Of a stretch of DNA of 64,000 bases, positions 23,391 to 30,871 are shown in pieces (position 1 is the stretch's first letter; each line of letters begins with the position of its first letter). Where the stretch lies: assembly GCA_018064345.1 (NCBI GenBank), contig JAGHVK010000066.1:52540-116539 (forward strand), in the 5' to 3' direction. The position numbers and the translations under genes were made by a program. The DNA is from Candidatus Cacconaster merdequi. Its GTDB lineage: Bacteria > Bacteroidota > Bacteroidia > Bacteroidales > UBA932. Below the pieces are notes generated by a model. The model was not told where the DNA came from. It ran no database searches and saw nothing but the letters and a program-made list of their open reading frames with translations.

Positions 23391-24767
23391 TTATCCGTTC
23401 CTTTTCAGTTTTTCGGTGTAGATGTCAATGCGTCGCATCTGTGAAGGTATGGCGATATGCTGAGGACAGGACGATATGCACTGTCCGCATCCTATGCAGT
23501 GATTGGCCTGTCTGATGGTCTCTACGTTGCGGTCAAGGCTTATGAGATAGGCCCTGCGTGCCTTGCGGTATTGTTCGGACTGTGTATCTTCATTGATGAA
23601 GCCTTCGTTGAGGCATTTGTTGTAGTGGGCGAACACTGCCGGGATGTTGATTCCGTAAGGGCAAGGCATACAGTACTGGCAGGCCGTGCAAGGTATCAGC
23701 GGATATTTGACATATTCCTGCGCTATGTCCTCAAGGATTGCAAGTTCCTCTTCATTGAGAGGTTTGAGAGGGGAATATGTCGATACATTGTCCACCAGAT
23801 TCTCCATATAGGTCATTCCGCTCAGGACACACATCACTCCCGGGTGGGTTCCGCAGAAACGGAAAGCCCACGAAGCGATGCTCTTCTGAGGTTCCCTGGT
23901 GAGGAGCTGTTCTGCGAAGTGGTCGTTGATATGTGCGAGGGCTCCACCGAGAAGAGGTTCCATTATCACCACAGGAATGCCTCTCTTTGCCAGTTCGTTG
24001 TACATATATTCGGCATTGACCTCCTCTTCGTCGCGGGTATGGGCGTTCTTCCAGTCGATGTAGTTCATCTGTATCTGCACGAAGTCCCAGATGTATTTTC
24101 CCTGATCGTGAAGGCTGAGCATATAGTCGAACACTCTCACGTCACCGTGGAACGACCATCCGAGATTGCGGATGTGGCCCGCCTTGCGCTCCTCCACGAG
24201 GAAGTCGAGCACTCCGTTGTCGAAGAATCTCTCTTTCAGCTTGGCCATAGGGTCATCACCGCCGCCGATTGAGTGAAGCAGGTAATAATCGATATAGTCC
24301 ACCTGAAGATTCTCGAAAGATGCATAATACATTTTCAGGGACCTTTCCCTGGTCGGTTCGCCTCTCTGGGTTGAAAGCTTGGTGGCAATGGTGAAAGATT
24401 CACGAGGATGGCGTTTGAGGGCTAAACCTGTAGCCGCCTCGGACTTGCCCTGAAGATATATCGGGGCTGTGTCGAAGTAGGTGACGCCGTGTTCGATGGC
24501 ATAGTCCACCATTGCGTTCACGGCTTCCTGGTCTATCTCCTTCTGGCCGTTTTCGTCAGGAGGGAAGGTCGGCCATCGCATACATCCGTATCCGAGAATC
24601 GCAATGTCCTCACCTTTGTTGTTCTTGCGGAGGGTCATCTCTCCAAGTCCGTCCGTCTGGCTTGAACCGGCCTTGCCTTTGGATGTGCAGGCGGCTACCG
24701 TTGCCGCAGCAGCGGCGATACCGGCTGTCTTCAGAAAATCGCGTCGGGTGATATTGTTGTCTTTCAT
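23391..24767 (-). CDS. Tat-exported aldo/keto reductase with C-terminal 4Fe-4S clusters
   Basis: A 458-residue protein. It opens with a twin-arginine signal, 'MKDNNITRRDFLKTAGIAAA', then a possible lipobox ('TVAAC'). Residues about 45-350 are an aldo/keto reductase barrel ('YGCMRWPTFPPDENGQ', 'VTYFDTAPIYLQGKSE', 'YIDYYLLHSIG'). The C-terminal part carries two Cys sets, 'CTACQYCMPCPYG' and 'CIGCGQCISSCP', for 4Fe-4S clusters. It probably takes electrons from the membrane polyferredoxin encoded just upstream. The GGAGGAG ribosome-binding site is strong for this phylum. Substrate unknown. Confidence 0.9.
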   Translation of the reverse strand: MKDNNITRRDFLKTAGIAAAAATVAACTSKGKAGSSQTDGLGEMTLRKNNKGEDIAILGYGCMRWPTFPPDENGQKEIDQEAVNAMVDYAIEHGVTYFDTAPIYLQGKSEAATGLALKRHPRESFTIATKLSTQRGEPTRERSLKMYYASFENLQVDYIDYYLLHSIGGGDDPMAKLKERFFDNGVLDFLVEERKAGHIRNLGWSFHGDVRVFDYMLSLHDQGKYIWDFVQIQMNYIDWKNAHTRDEEEVNAEYMYNELAKRGIPVVIMEPLLGGALAHINDHFAEQLLTREPQKSIASWAFRFCGTHPGVMCVLSGMTYMENLVDNVSTYSPLKPLNEEELAILEDIAQEYVKYPLIPCTACQYCMPCPYGINIPAVFAHYNKCLNEGFINEDTQSEQYRKARRAYLISLDRNVETIRQANHCIGCGQCISSCPQHIAIPSQMRRIDIYTEKLKRNG

Positions 24768-24778
24768 TGATACTCCTC

Positions 24779-26272
24779 CTATTTTTCTTTGTGGACAAGA
24801 TGTCCTTCAACATATATGGCACTGAAAGGACGGGCAGGACACAGGTTTTCGCAAGCTCCGCATCCTATGCATCTCTCAGCTCTTACGGCAGGCACCTTGA
24901 GGCGGCTGCCTTCAGATACCGGAACCATCTTTATGGCTCCGACAGGGCAGTGGCGGGCACAGTTTCCGCATGCGACACCGTCACGGTTCACTATGCAGTT
25001 GTCCGGAATCACGACTGCGTGTCCAATCTGTATCGATGATTTCTCCTCTCTTGACACTCTCTTTATGGCTCCGGCAGGGCAGACTTCAGAGCATCTCGTA
25101 CATTCCGGACGGCAATAGCCTCTTTCGTACGACATCTCCGGCTGCATGAAGGTCTCCAGCTTTGTGGATGGACGCAGAACCTTGTTCGGGCACTCTGCCA
25201 CACACAGCTGGCAGGCGGTGCAGTGTTGCGAGAAATTTCTCAGACTCTGACTTCCGGCAGGCTTGAGAGGAGTTTCCCTGTCCGGGACTTTCTTGTCCTC
25301 AATCACAGCGAGACCTCCGTCAACGTGTTCTTCCTGAGCCTTCAGCGTAGCTGCCGTGAGTGCCGCTGCGCCGGCGAGGATGAAGTTGCGACGGCCTTTG
25401 TCCGTTCCGGAGCTCTCTGCCGATGACTGTTTTTTCTCTTTGCAGCTCTTGCAGCGCAATTTATATTTTATCGCTCCTGATTTACAGTTTTCGATGCAGT
25501 CCATACATACCACGCAACGGCTGTAGTCTATCTTGTGGTTTGCTGTGTCGATGCAGGATGCCTTGCATCTCTTTCCGCATACTCCGCAGTTCACGCATTT
25601 GTCCGTGTCAATTACAGGTGCGAATATCGAGCAGCGGCTTAGCGTACCAAGCACTGTTCCGACCGGGCAGATGTTGTTGCACCAGGATCTGCCTCCTTTC
25701 CAGGCGAAGATGACAATCACCACGAATGTGACTGCCGCCACTATGAAGGCAGGGATGCTCTTGATATACACGTCAGTAGAGTAGAAGCTGTAGCTGTCGA
25801 GCCTTTCGGCTATGAAGACGAGAAGATTGTTTCCCCATCCGTACAGGGGTGCGAAAAGGTTGGAGGCTATCCTTCCGTATGCGCTGTATGGGGCTATGAG
25901 TATAGCTATGGAGTTGAGTCCGAAAACGAGGAGTGCCACGAAGATGACAAGCACACCGTAACGGAGCCATTTTCTCTCTTTGGTGAAAGAGAAACGGTTT
26001 TTCTTTCCTTTCCTCCGGCTGCTTATCCGGTTGACGATGTCCTGGAAGATTCCAAGAGGACAGATAACCGAACAATAGACCCTTCCGAAGACAACTGTTA
26101 TGATGGCGAGGATTGCCACCACGGCAAAGTTAAGTGCCAGTACGGCAGGGAGTGCCTGGATTTTTGCCATCCATCCGAACCAGATGTGGAGCGTGCCGGT
26201 GAAATCGAGGAAAAGCAGAGTAGTCAGAGCAAAGAAAATTGCCGAGAGAACAATACGAATTTTACGAAGCAT
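24779..26272 (-). CDS. Membrane polyferredoxin (NapH-like N-terminus, multiple 4Fe-4S sites)
   Basis: A 497-residue protein. The N-terminal 220 residues hold four or five membrane segments and two conserved CxxxCP sites ('YCSVICPLG', 'WCNNICPVG') as in NapH/CcoG-type proteins. Then come ferredoxin motifs 'CVNCGVCGKRCKASC' and 'CVVCMDCIENCKSG', a second Tat-like stretch ('GRRNFILAGAAALTAAT'), and four more 4Fe-4S sets ('CTACQLCVAECP', 'CTRCSEVCPAG', 'CGNCARHCPVG', 'CIGCGACENLCP'). It looks like a NapH-type and a NapG-type protein in one chain. It likely passes electrons from the quinone pool to the exported aldo/keto reductase 11 bases downstream. First gene of the five-gene operon. Confidence 0.88.
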   Translation of the reverse strand: MLRKIRIVLSAIFFALTTLLFLDFTGTLHIWFGWMAKIQALPAVLALNFAVVAILAIITVVFGRVYCSVICPLGIFQDIVNRISSRRKGKKNRFSFTKERKWLRYGVLVIFVALLVFGLNSIAILIAPYSAYGRIASNLFAPLYGWGNNLLVFIAERLDSYSFYSTDVYIKSIPAFIVAAVTFVVIVIFAWKGGRSWCNNICPVGTVLGTLSRCSIFAPVIDTDKCVNCGVCGKRCKASCIDTANHKIDYSRCVVCMDCIENCKSGAIKYKLRCKSCKEKKQSSAESSGTDKGRRNFILAGAAALTAATLKAQEEHVDGGLAVIEDKKVPDRETPLKPAGSQSLRNFSQHCTACQLCVAECPNKVLRPSTKLETFMQPEMSYERGYCRPECTRCSEVCPAGAIKRVSREEKSSIQIGHAVVIPDNCIVNRDGVACGNCARHCPVGAIKMVPVSEGSRLKVPAVRAERCIGCGACENLCPARPFSAIYVEGHLVHKEK

Positions 26273-26294
26273 TGTCGAAACTAATTAACAAGCG

Positions 26295-26302
26295 CAAAAA
26301 TA
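26295..26302 (-). promoter_or_regulatory. Probable -7 box of the polyferredoxin operon
   Basis: CAAAAATA on plus is TATTTTTG on minus, 22 bases before the ATG at 26272. A clear -33 box is not visible. It lies in the only gap upstream of the operon. Confidence 0.5.
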
Positions 26303-26316
26303 ATAAGAAAATGCCG

Positions 26317-27237
26317 TTATTTCAATATTGGAAAATCCACTGAAAGCCCGGCTCTCAATCTTGTAAAAGGATAATCCTGCAGGCCATATTGAGCGGCCAC
26401 AAAAGGGCTGAATCTTCCGAAATGAAGGTCGAGCCGGCACTTGAGGACCTTGGGACAGTCTCCGGCTTCCGGCTTCCGGGCATTATCCAACCGTCCCCAA
26501 CCGCAGTATCTGCCATATTCTGCTGAGAATGTCAGCAACCCGAGGGAGTATGACATTTTTGCAGCCAGCATCCAGGCGTCATTCTGCCGTCCCCGGTCGA
26601 TCTGCCAGCATACGAAACCGAAAGCTCCGCTGACCCTGATGTTACCGGCAGTGCCGAGGGCAAATGTCTTGCCTGCAGATATGTCGAAAAAATAGCCGGG
26701 TGCATCATAATGCCTTGCCTTTTCATAATCATCTCCGGTCGCAGTCAGCAGCGCAGCGCGCAATGCAACGGAAGGCCTGCGTCCGGTTTCGGTCAGTATC
26801 AGCAAGTCCGTGCTTATGTAGATGCTTCCCGAATCGTTGTCCTTGAGAGGATATTCCGGTGAGACCCTGCGTGCTGCACGAGCCTCCGGGGAGTCATTGT
26901 AGAATTCGTGCATCTCTCCCCAGATGGACAGATTGGCCCTCGGGGTCCACAGGGGAAAATTCACCTTGAAAGTCGGAGCAACCGTGAAATCCTTCGCATC
27001 TTTCCCGCCGATAGTGCCGATTGCATCATCGACTCCTGCTTCAACGCGGAGCTTGTCGCTCACTTCCCCTCCCAGAATGTCAGGGACGGGGAATGCAAAC
27101 GGGCCGAAATATGCAGGCGATATCATCGTCACAGCGTATGATGACGGTTCTACCGGTACTTGAGCCCTGCAGAGGCCCGGCGAAAACATCAAGACAAGAA
27201 AAAGGGAAATAAAGGAAACAGATCTGCTTGTTGCCAT
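26317..27237 (-). CDS. Outer-membrane beta-barrel candidate, unknown function
   Basis: A 306-residue protein with a signal peptide ('MATSRSVSFISLFLVLMFSP', cleavage likely after 'CRA' before 'QVPVEPSS'). The mature part alternates aromatic and small residues in beta-strand-like stretches ('LSIWGEMHEFYND', 'LTFSAEYGRYCGWG', 'FSPFVAAQYGLQDYP') and ends in 'AGLSVDFPILK', compatible with a barrel of 10-14 strands. I recognise only a general resemblance to Bacteroidales outer-membrane proteins. It has its own -7 box and no operon partner. Confidence 0.68.
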   Translation of the reverse strand: MATSRSVSFISLFLVLMFSPGLCRAQVPVEPSSYAVTMISPAYFGPFAFPVPDILGGEVSDKLRVEAGVDDAIGTIGGKDAKDFTVAPTFKVNFPLWTPRANLSIWGEMHEFYNDSPEARAARRVSPEYPLKDNDSGSIYISTDLLILTETGRRPSVALRAALLTATGDDYEKARHYDAPGYFFDISAGKTFALGTAGNIRVSGAFGFVCWQIDRGRQNDAWMLAAKMSYSLGLLTFSAEYGRYCGWGRLDNARKPEAGDCPKVLKCRLDLHFGRFSPFVAAQYGLQDYPFTRLRAGLSVDFPILK

Positions 27238-27283
27238 ACCGTCTGACGGACCGGATAATTACTGGACATCTTCCAATCCGTGG

Positions 27284-27291
27284 CAAAAATA
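27284..27291 (-). promoter_or_regulatory. Probable -7 box of the outer-membrane protein gene
   Basis: CAAAAATA on plus is TATTTTTG on minus, 46 bases before the ATG at 27237. No clear -33 box. Confidence 0.45.
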
Positions 27292-27331
27292 CTGAAATTA
27301 ATCATTCCATAAACAGATTCTCATCCGAAAC

Positions 27332-27345
27332 ATTTCAAAACAGGC
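27332..27345 (-). repeat. Recurrent boundary motif, copy
   Basis: Minus strand: GCCTGTTTTGAAAT. It lies in the promoter region of tRNA-Leu(UAA) and overlaps the position of the -33 box. Confidence 0.6.
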
Positions 27346-27363
27346 AAATTATTCATACCTTTG
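27333..27363 (+). promoter_or_regulatory. Promoter of tRNA-Leu(UAA)
   Basis: TACCTTTG (27356-27363) is an exact -7 box, 8 bases before the tRNA, identical to that of tRNA-Leu(CAA). The -33 position has TTTC (27333-27336) with a 19-base gap. Confidence 0.6.
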
Positions 27364-27371
27364 CGCAGACC

Positions 27372-27457
27372 GCTCAGGTGGTGGAATAGGTAGACACGCG
27401 GGACTTAAAATCCCGTGGGCCGAAAGGTCCGTACGGGTTCGATTCCCGTCCCGAGCA
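27372..27457 (+). tRNA. tRNA-Leu (anticodon UAA)
   Basis: The gene has a leucine-type long variable arm. The anticodon stem CGGGA/TCCCG carries loop CTTAAAA, giving anticodon UAA. The T arm is ACGGG-TTCGATT-CCCGT. The acceptor stem GCTCAGG/CCCGAGC has one A-C mismatch at pair 5-68; the usual base there would be G. The terminal CCA is not encoded. Confidence 0.93.
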
Positions 27458-27494
27458 CAAATCAAGCCTTGCAGGTCGCTGCTGGCAGACGTGT

Positions 27495-27521
27495 ACGGGA
27501 GGCCTGGTGGACTCCCGTTTC
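27495..27521 (+). terminator. Weak terminator-like hairpin after tRNA-Leu(UAA)
   Basis: ACGGGAG pairs with CTCCCGT (7 bp) with a 10-base loop, followed by TTTCTC, a broken T tract. It lies 38 bases after the tRNA and may allow read-through into the kinase-like gene. Confidence 0.5.
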
Positions 27522-27545
27522 TCACAAATGAAAAGAGTATTCGAT

Positions 27546-28388
27546 ATGGAAGCTATCAAAATCAATCTTGACGATTACGAGTATGCCGGTGAAGGTGCTA
27601 ACGGACAGAGTTTCAATAACAAGAAAGATCCGAAGATATTGCTGAAACTTCTGACTGACCAAAGTGGCAGACAGGCGGCTCTCTATGAATTGGAATGTTC
27701 AAGGAAGGTTTATGAATTAGGCATTCCTACACCGAAGCCAGGGGATTATGTGACGGATGGCAACGGACGTTTCGGTATGCGTGTGGAACGTGTTCCTGAC
27801 AAGGTATCTTTCTCAAGGGCGGTAGGGGACAACCCTTCCGAGGTTGAGGGATATGCCCGCAGGTTTGCCAGGATGTGCCGCAAACTTCACTCTACTGTAG
27901 TGCCTGACGGACTGTTCCCGGAAATAAAGCAATATTACCGTGACATACTTGCCGGCCTTGATGTCTATACTCAAAGTGAGAGAGAATATCTGCTGTCTGT
28001 CATAGAGAATGCTCCTGACGGAAACACTGCCATCCACGGCGACCTTCAGTTCGGGAATGTCATTATGTCCGGTGACAAGGATTATTTCATAGATCTGGGC
28101 GATTTCTGCTACGGGTCTCCTCTTTTCGATTTGGGAATGGTGCTTTTCACCTGCCAATATGATAATCCTGTGTTCCTTAAGGAAGTCTTTCATATGGATC
28201 AACCGACGGCTTCATCTTTCTGGATCTATTTCGTGAAAGAGTATTTCGGAGAAGACGCCGATCCAGCCGAAGTGGAACGTCAGATACGTCCATATGCGGC
28301 CGCCAAACTCATCATAATGGAGAAATATGCCGGTATATTGCCTGAATATCACTGGCTTCTGAAACCCGATAAGGACTCTTCAAGGTAA
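27546..28388 (+). CDS. Aminoglycoside phosphotransferase-fold protein (TIGR02172-like)
   Basis: A protein-kinase-like phosphotransferase of about 280 residues. It opens 'MEAIKINLDDYEYAGEGANG', with a nucleotide-binding loop ('GEGANGQSF'), Lys in 'ILLKLL', the catalytic loop 'AIHGDLQFGNVI' (HxDxxxxN) and the metal site 'FIDLGDF' (in place of DFG/DxD). These features fit the family first described as a Fibrobacter paralogue group (TIGR02172). Substrate unknown; it need not be drug resistance. Start codons at 27528 (ATG) and 27507 (GTG) are also in frame; the ATG at 27546 fits the family best. Stands alone downstream of tRNA-Leu. Confidence 0.8.
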   Translation: MEAIKINLDDYEYAGEGANGQSFNNKKDPKILLKLLTDQSGRQAALYELECSRKVYELGIPTPKPGDYVTDGNGRFGMRVERVPDKVSFSRAVGDNPSEVEGYARRFARMCRKLHSTVVPDGLFPEIKQYYRDILAGLDVYTQSEREYLLSVIENAPDGNTAIHGDLQFGNVIMSGDKDYFIDLGDFCYGSPLFDLGMVLFTCQYDNPVFLKEVFHMDQPTASSFWIYFVKEYFGEDADPAEVERQIRPYAAAKLIIMEKYAGILPEYHWLLKPDKDSSR

Positions 28389-28393
28389 GAACC

Positions 28394-28410
28394 ATTTCAA
28401 GACAGATTCC
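28394..28410 (-). repeat. Recurrent boundary motif, copy
   Basis: Minus strand: GGAATCTGTCTTGAAAT. It starts 5 bases after the stop of the kinase-like gene, in the gap before the efflux operon. No minus-strand gene is near, so it cannot be a leader of one. Confidence 0.7.
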
Positions 28411-28512
28411 TTCCGTAACAACCCGTCAAGTGGAGCGTGCTGCGGATTATTGCCGATGAAATGCAGATAATATGTATTTCGTCGGTGGAGGGTATGGATT
28501 TTGCAGTAATAG

Positions 28513-28540
28513 TAAACCCCCGTTTTCGTTCAGGGGTTTA
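28513..28540 (+). promoter_or_regulatory. Inverted repeat upstream of the efflux operon
   Basis: TAAACCCC (28513-28520) and GGGGTTTA (28533-28540) form a perfect 8-bp inverted repeat with a 12-base centre, ending 14 bases before the TolC-type ATG. It could be an mRNA hairpin that hides the ribosome site or a repressor operator. I find no clear TAnnTTTG box in the gap 28389-28554, so the promoter is uncertain. Confidence 0.6.
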
Positions 28541-28554
28541 TAAAAGTAAGGTAG

Positions 28555-29841
28555 ATGAAAAGGATTTTAACAGTTTTCGTTGCCACGGTGGGAACATTGG
28601 TGGCAAGCGCTCAGGAATCGCCGCAGACACTCAGTCTGTCGCTCTTTGAAGCGCAGGAGTTCGCCGTGGAGCATAACCGTACTCTGGCCAATGCTTCCAT
28701 CGATGTGCAGAAGGCTCAGGCTGCCAAGTGGCAGGCGGCTGCTTCAATGCTGCCGCAGGTGAAGGTCAGCGGCGATTATTCGAACTATTTCGGCTACAAG
28801 ATGAATATCGGAGGAATGTCAATCTCGATGCCTCCTTATTCGACCCTCGGGGTCACTTCGTCAATAGCTTTCAGCGGAGCGATGGTGACAGGCTTGCAGA
28901 TGGCGGAAATTTCGAAGAAGATGTCGGACATCAATGTCCGCAAAAGTGAACGGGACATCCGCAATCAGGTAGAGACCCTCTATTATTCAATCCTTGTCAC
29001 GGAAGAATCGTTGTCCCTTCTGCGGGAGAATCTCAAAAGTATGGAGTCCCTGGCTGAAATATCCCAGAACTCGGTGAACATAGGTGTAGCTGAACAGACC
29101 GACGCTGACCAGCTCAAAGTGCAGGTGGCGTCGATGAAGGCCTCCATCAACTCCGTCGAAAGGTCCCTTGAGATGGCCTACAACTTCCTGAGGTTGCAGC
29201 TCACTGTGGAAGAAGACGTTGAGATACAGCTTACTCAGAAGATAGAGGATATCCTCAACATAGCCTATGCCGCCGCCCTTATGGACGAGCAGTTCGACAT
29301 AGACCGCAATTATGATTTCCAGCTGCTCCGCAAAAGCACTGACCTTGCGAAGAAGCAGATTGCCTCGACTTTCTGGAGCAACGGACCTGTACTGAGCATT
29401 TACCACCAGTACAGTTACAAGCATTATTTCAGCGATGAGATGACAATGAACATGACACCTCCGAATATGATGGGCATCCAGCTGTCGATTCCTATCTTCA
29501 CTTCCGGAAAGACGGCTTCCGCCATCAAGGACGCAAAACTTTCGTACAGGAAGCAGATGAATACGATGAAGGACACCGAACTGGCCTTGAACGTACAGCA
29601 CAGGCAGCTTGTCTATAATCTTCGCTCGTCCCTTGAAAAGTACAGTACGCAGAAGCAGAGCGTGGACGTGGCCAGGCGTGTGTTCGACAACATCGCCAGA
29701 AAGTATGAATACGGCGTAGCCTCCAGCTTGGACGTGACCAATGCGGGCACAAGCTTGCTGAACGCTCAGAACAGTTACGTACAGTCCCTGCTTGAGATAG
29801 TCGAGGGCAAGATATCACTTGAAGAACTTTTGAACAAATAA
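28555..29841 (+). CDS. TolC-family outer-membrane efflux protein
   Basis: A 428-residue outer-membrane channel. A signal peptide ('MKRILTVFVATVGTLVASAQ') is followed by two repeats of the long alpha-helical and beta-strand TolC unit ('LFEAQEFAVEHNRTLANASI', 'AAKWQAAASMLPQVKVSGDY', then 'YGVASSLDVTNAGTSLLNAQ'). It forms the outer-membrane exit duct for the tripartite pump made with the two genes downstream. The next gene begins 11 bases later. Confidence 0.92.
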   Translation: MKRILTVFVATVGTLVASAQESPQTLSLSLFEAQEFAVEHNRTLANASIDVQKAQAAKWQAAASMLPQVKVSGDYSNYFGYKMNIGGMSISMPPYSTLGVTSSIAFSGAMVTGLQMAEISKKMSDINVRKSERDIRNQVETLYYSILVTEESLSLLRENLKSMESLAEISQNSVNIGVAEQTDADQLKVQVASMKASINSVERSLEMAYNFLRLQLTVEEDVEIQLTQKIEDILNIAYAAALMDEQFDIDRNYDFQLLRKSTDLAKKQIASTFWSNGPVLSIYHQYSYKHYFSDEMTMNMTPPNMMGIQLSIPIFTSGKTASAIKDAKLSYRKQMNTMKDTELALNVQHRQLVYNLRSSLEKYSTQKQSVDVARRVFDNIARKYEYGVASSLDVTNAGTSLLNAQNSYVQSLLEIVEGKISLEELLNK

Positions 29842-29852
29842 ACGATATAGAT

Positions 29853-30869
29853 ATGAAAGCAGTAAAACAGATATTGATTGGATCAGCGCTTCTGGCAGTT
29901 GCGGCTTGCGGACCGGCACAGAGTGAGGTACAGGATGAAGCCAGGGTGGAACAGGTCGAGACCACCGTATTGAAGAAAGAGACTATCTCCAGAGTCCTGG
30001 AATTTTCCACTACCCTCCAAGGGTATCAGACAGTGAACGTGGCCCCTTCGGTCACAGGAAGGATAGAACACATTTATGTGGAAGTCGGTAAGAATGTCAA
30101 GAAGGGCGATATGCTCGTGCGGATGGACCAGAACCAGTATAATACCACAAAGCTCACATATACAAATCTCGGAATAGAGATGCAGCGTATGGAGTCCCTC
30201 AGGGAGAGCGGGGCCGTTTCACAGCAGACATACGACCAGACCAAACTCAGTTATGACCAGATATCGGAGAATTTCGAGTTTCTTGAGAAGAACACCTTCG
30301 TGAAGGCTCAGTTCCCGGGAGTCATTTCCGCCAAGAATTATGAGGACGGAGAACTTTATGGCGGCCAGCCGATTCTGGTCCTTACCCAGATAAGCACATT
30401 GAAGGCTCTCATAAACGTTCCTGAAACATACTTTCCTGTCGTGAAGGCGGGAATGAAACTGGATGTCACAACAGACATCTATCCAAAGGAGAAATTTCCT
30501 GCCACAGTTGAGATTGTCTACCCTACAATTGACGCTGCAAGCCATACTTTCCAGGTCAAGGTGAAGATATCCAACCCTTCTCTCAAGCTCCGTCCGGGAA
30601 TGTATGTGAAGACCTCCATGCAGATGGGCCAGGCCGATACCTTCGTGATTCCTTACCAGACCGTGCTGAGGCTAACGGGATCCAACGAAAGATACGTGTA
30701 TGTCAATGAAAACGGTGTGGCAAAGCGTCTTTTCGTCACCCTCGGGCAGCGTTTCGACGAAAACATTGAAATCATAAGCGACTCTCTTGCCGAGGGCGTT
30801 CAAGTCGTGACCAAAGGCGAGGCGAAGCTTGTCGACGGAGTCAGGATTAACGTAGTCAAGGAGAACTAG
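29853..30869 (+). CDS. RND efflux periplasmic adaptor (membrane fusion protein), lipoprotein
   Basis: A 338-residue adaptor with lipoprotein signal 'MKAVKQILIGSALLAVAAC' (Cys19). It has the lipoyl/barrel-sandwich halves ('VTGRIEHIYVEVGKNVKKGD' and 'FPGVISAKNYEDGELYGGQP') around an alpha-hairpin, then the beta-barrel and membrane-proximal domains ('LRPGMYVKTSM'). It links the inner-membrane pump to the TolC duct. It is 2 bases from the pump gene, so the subunits are made together. Confidence 0.94.
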   Translation: MKAVKQILIGSALLAVAACGPAQSEVQDEARVEQVETTVLKKETISRVLEFSTTLQGYQTVNVAPSVTGRIEHIYVEVGKNVKKGDMLVRMDQNQYNTTKLTYTNLGIEMQRMESLRESGAVSQQTYDQTKLSYDQISENFEFLEKNTFVKAQFPGVISAKNYEDGELYGGQPILVLTQISTLKALINVPETYFPVVKAGMKLDVTTDIYPKEKFPATVEIVYPTIDAASHTFQVKVKISNPSLKLRPGMYVKTSMQMGQADTFVIPYQTVLRLTGSNERYVYVNENGVAKRLFVTLGQRFDENIEIISDSLAEGVQVVTKGEAKLVDGVRINVVKEN

Positions 30870-30871
30870 GA

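Noticed and set aside
27495-27521. A GTG start at 27507 for the kinase-like gene
   Set aside because: It would place the start codon inside the hairpin after the tRNA; the ATG at 27546 matches the family N-terminus.
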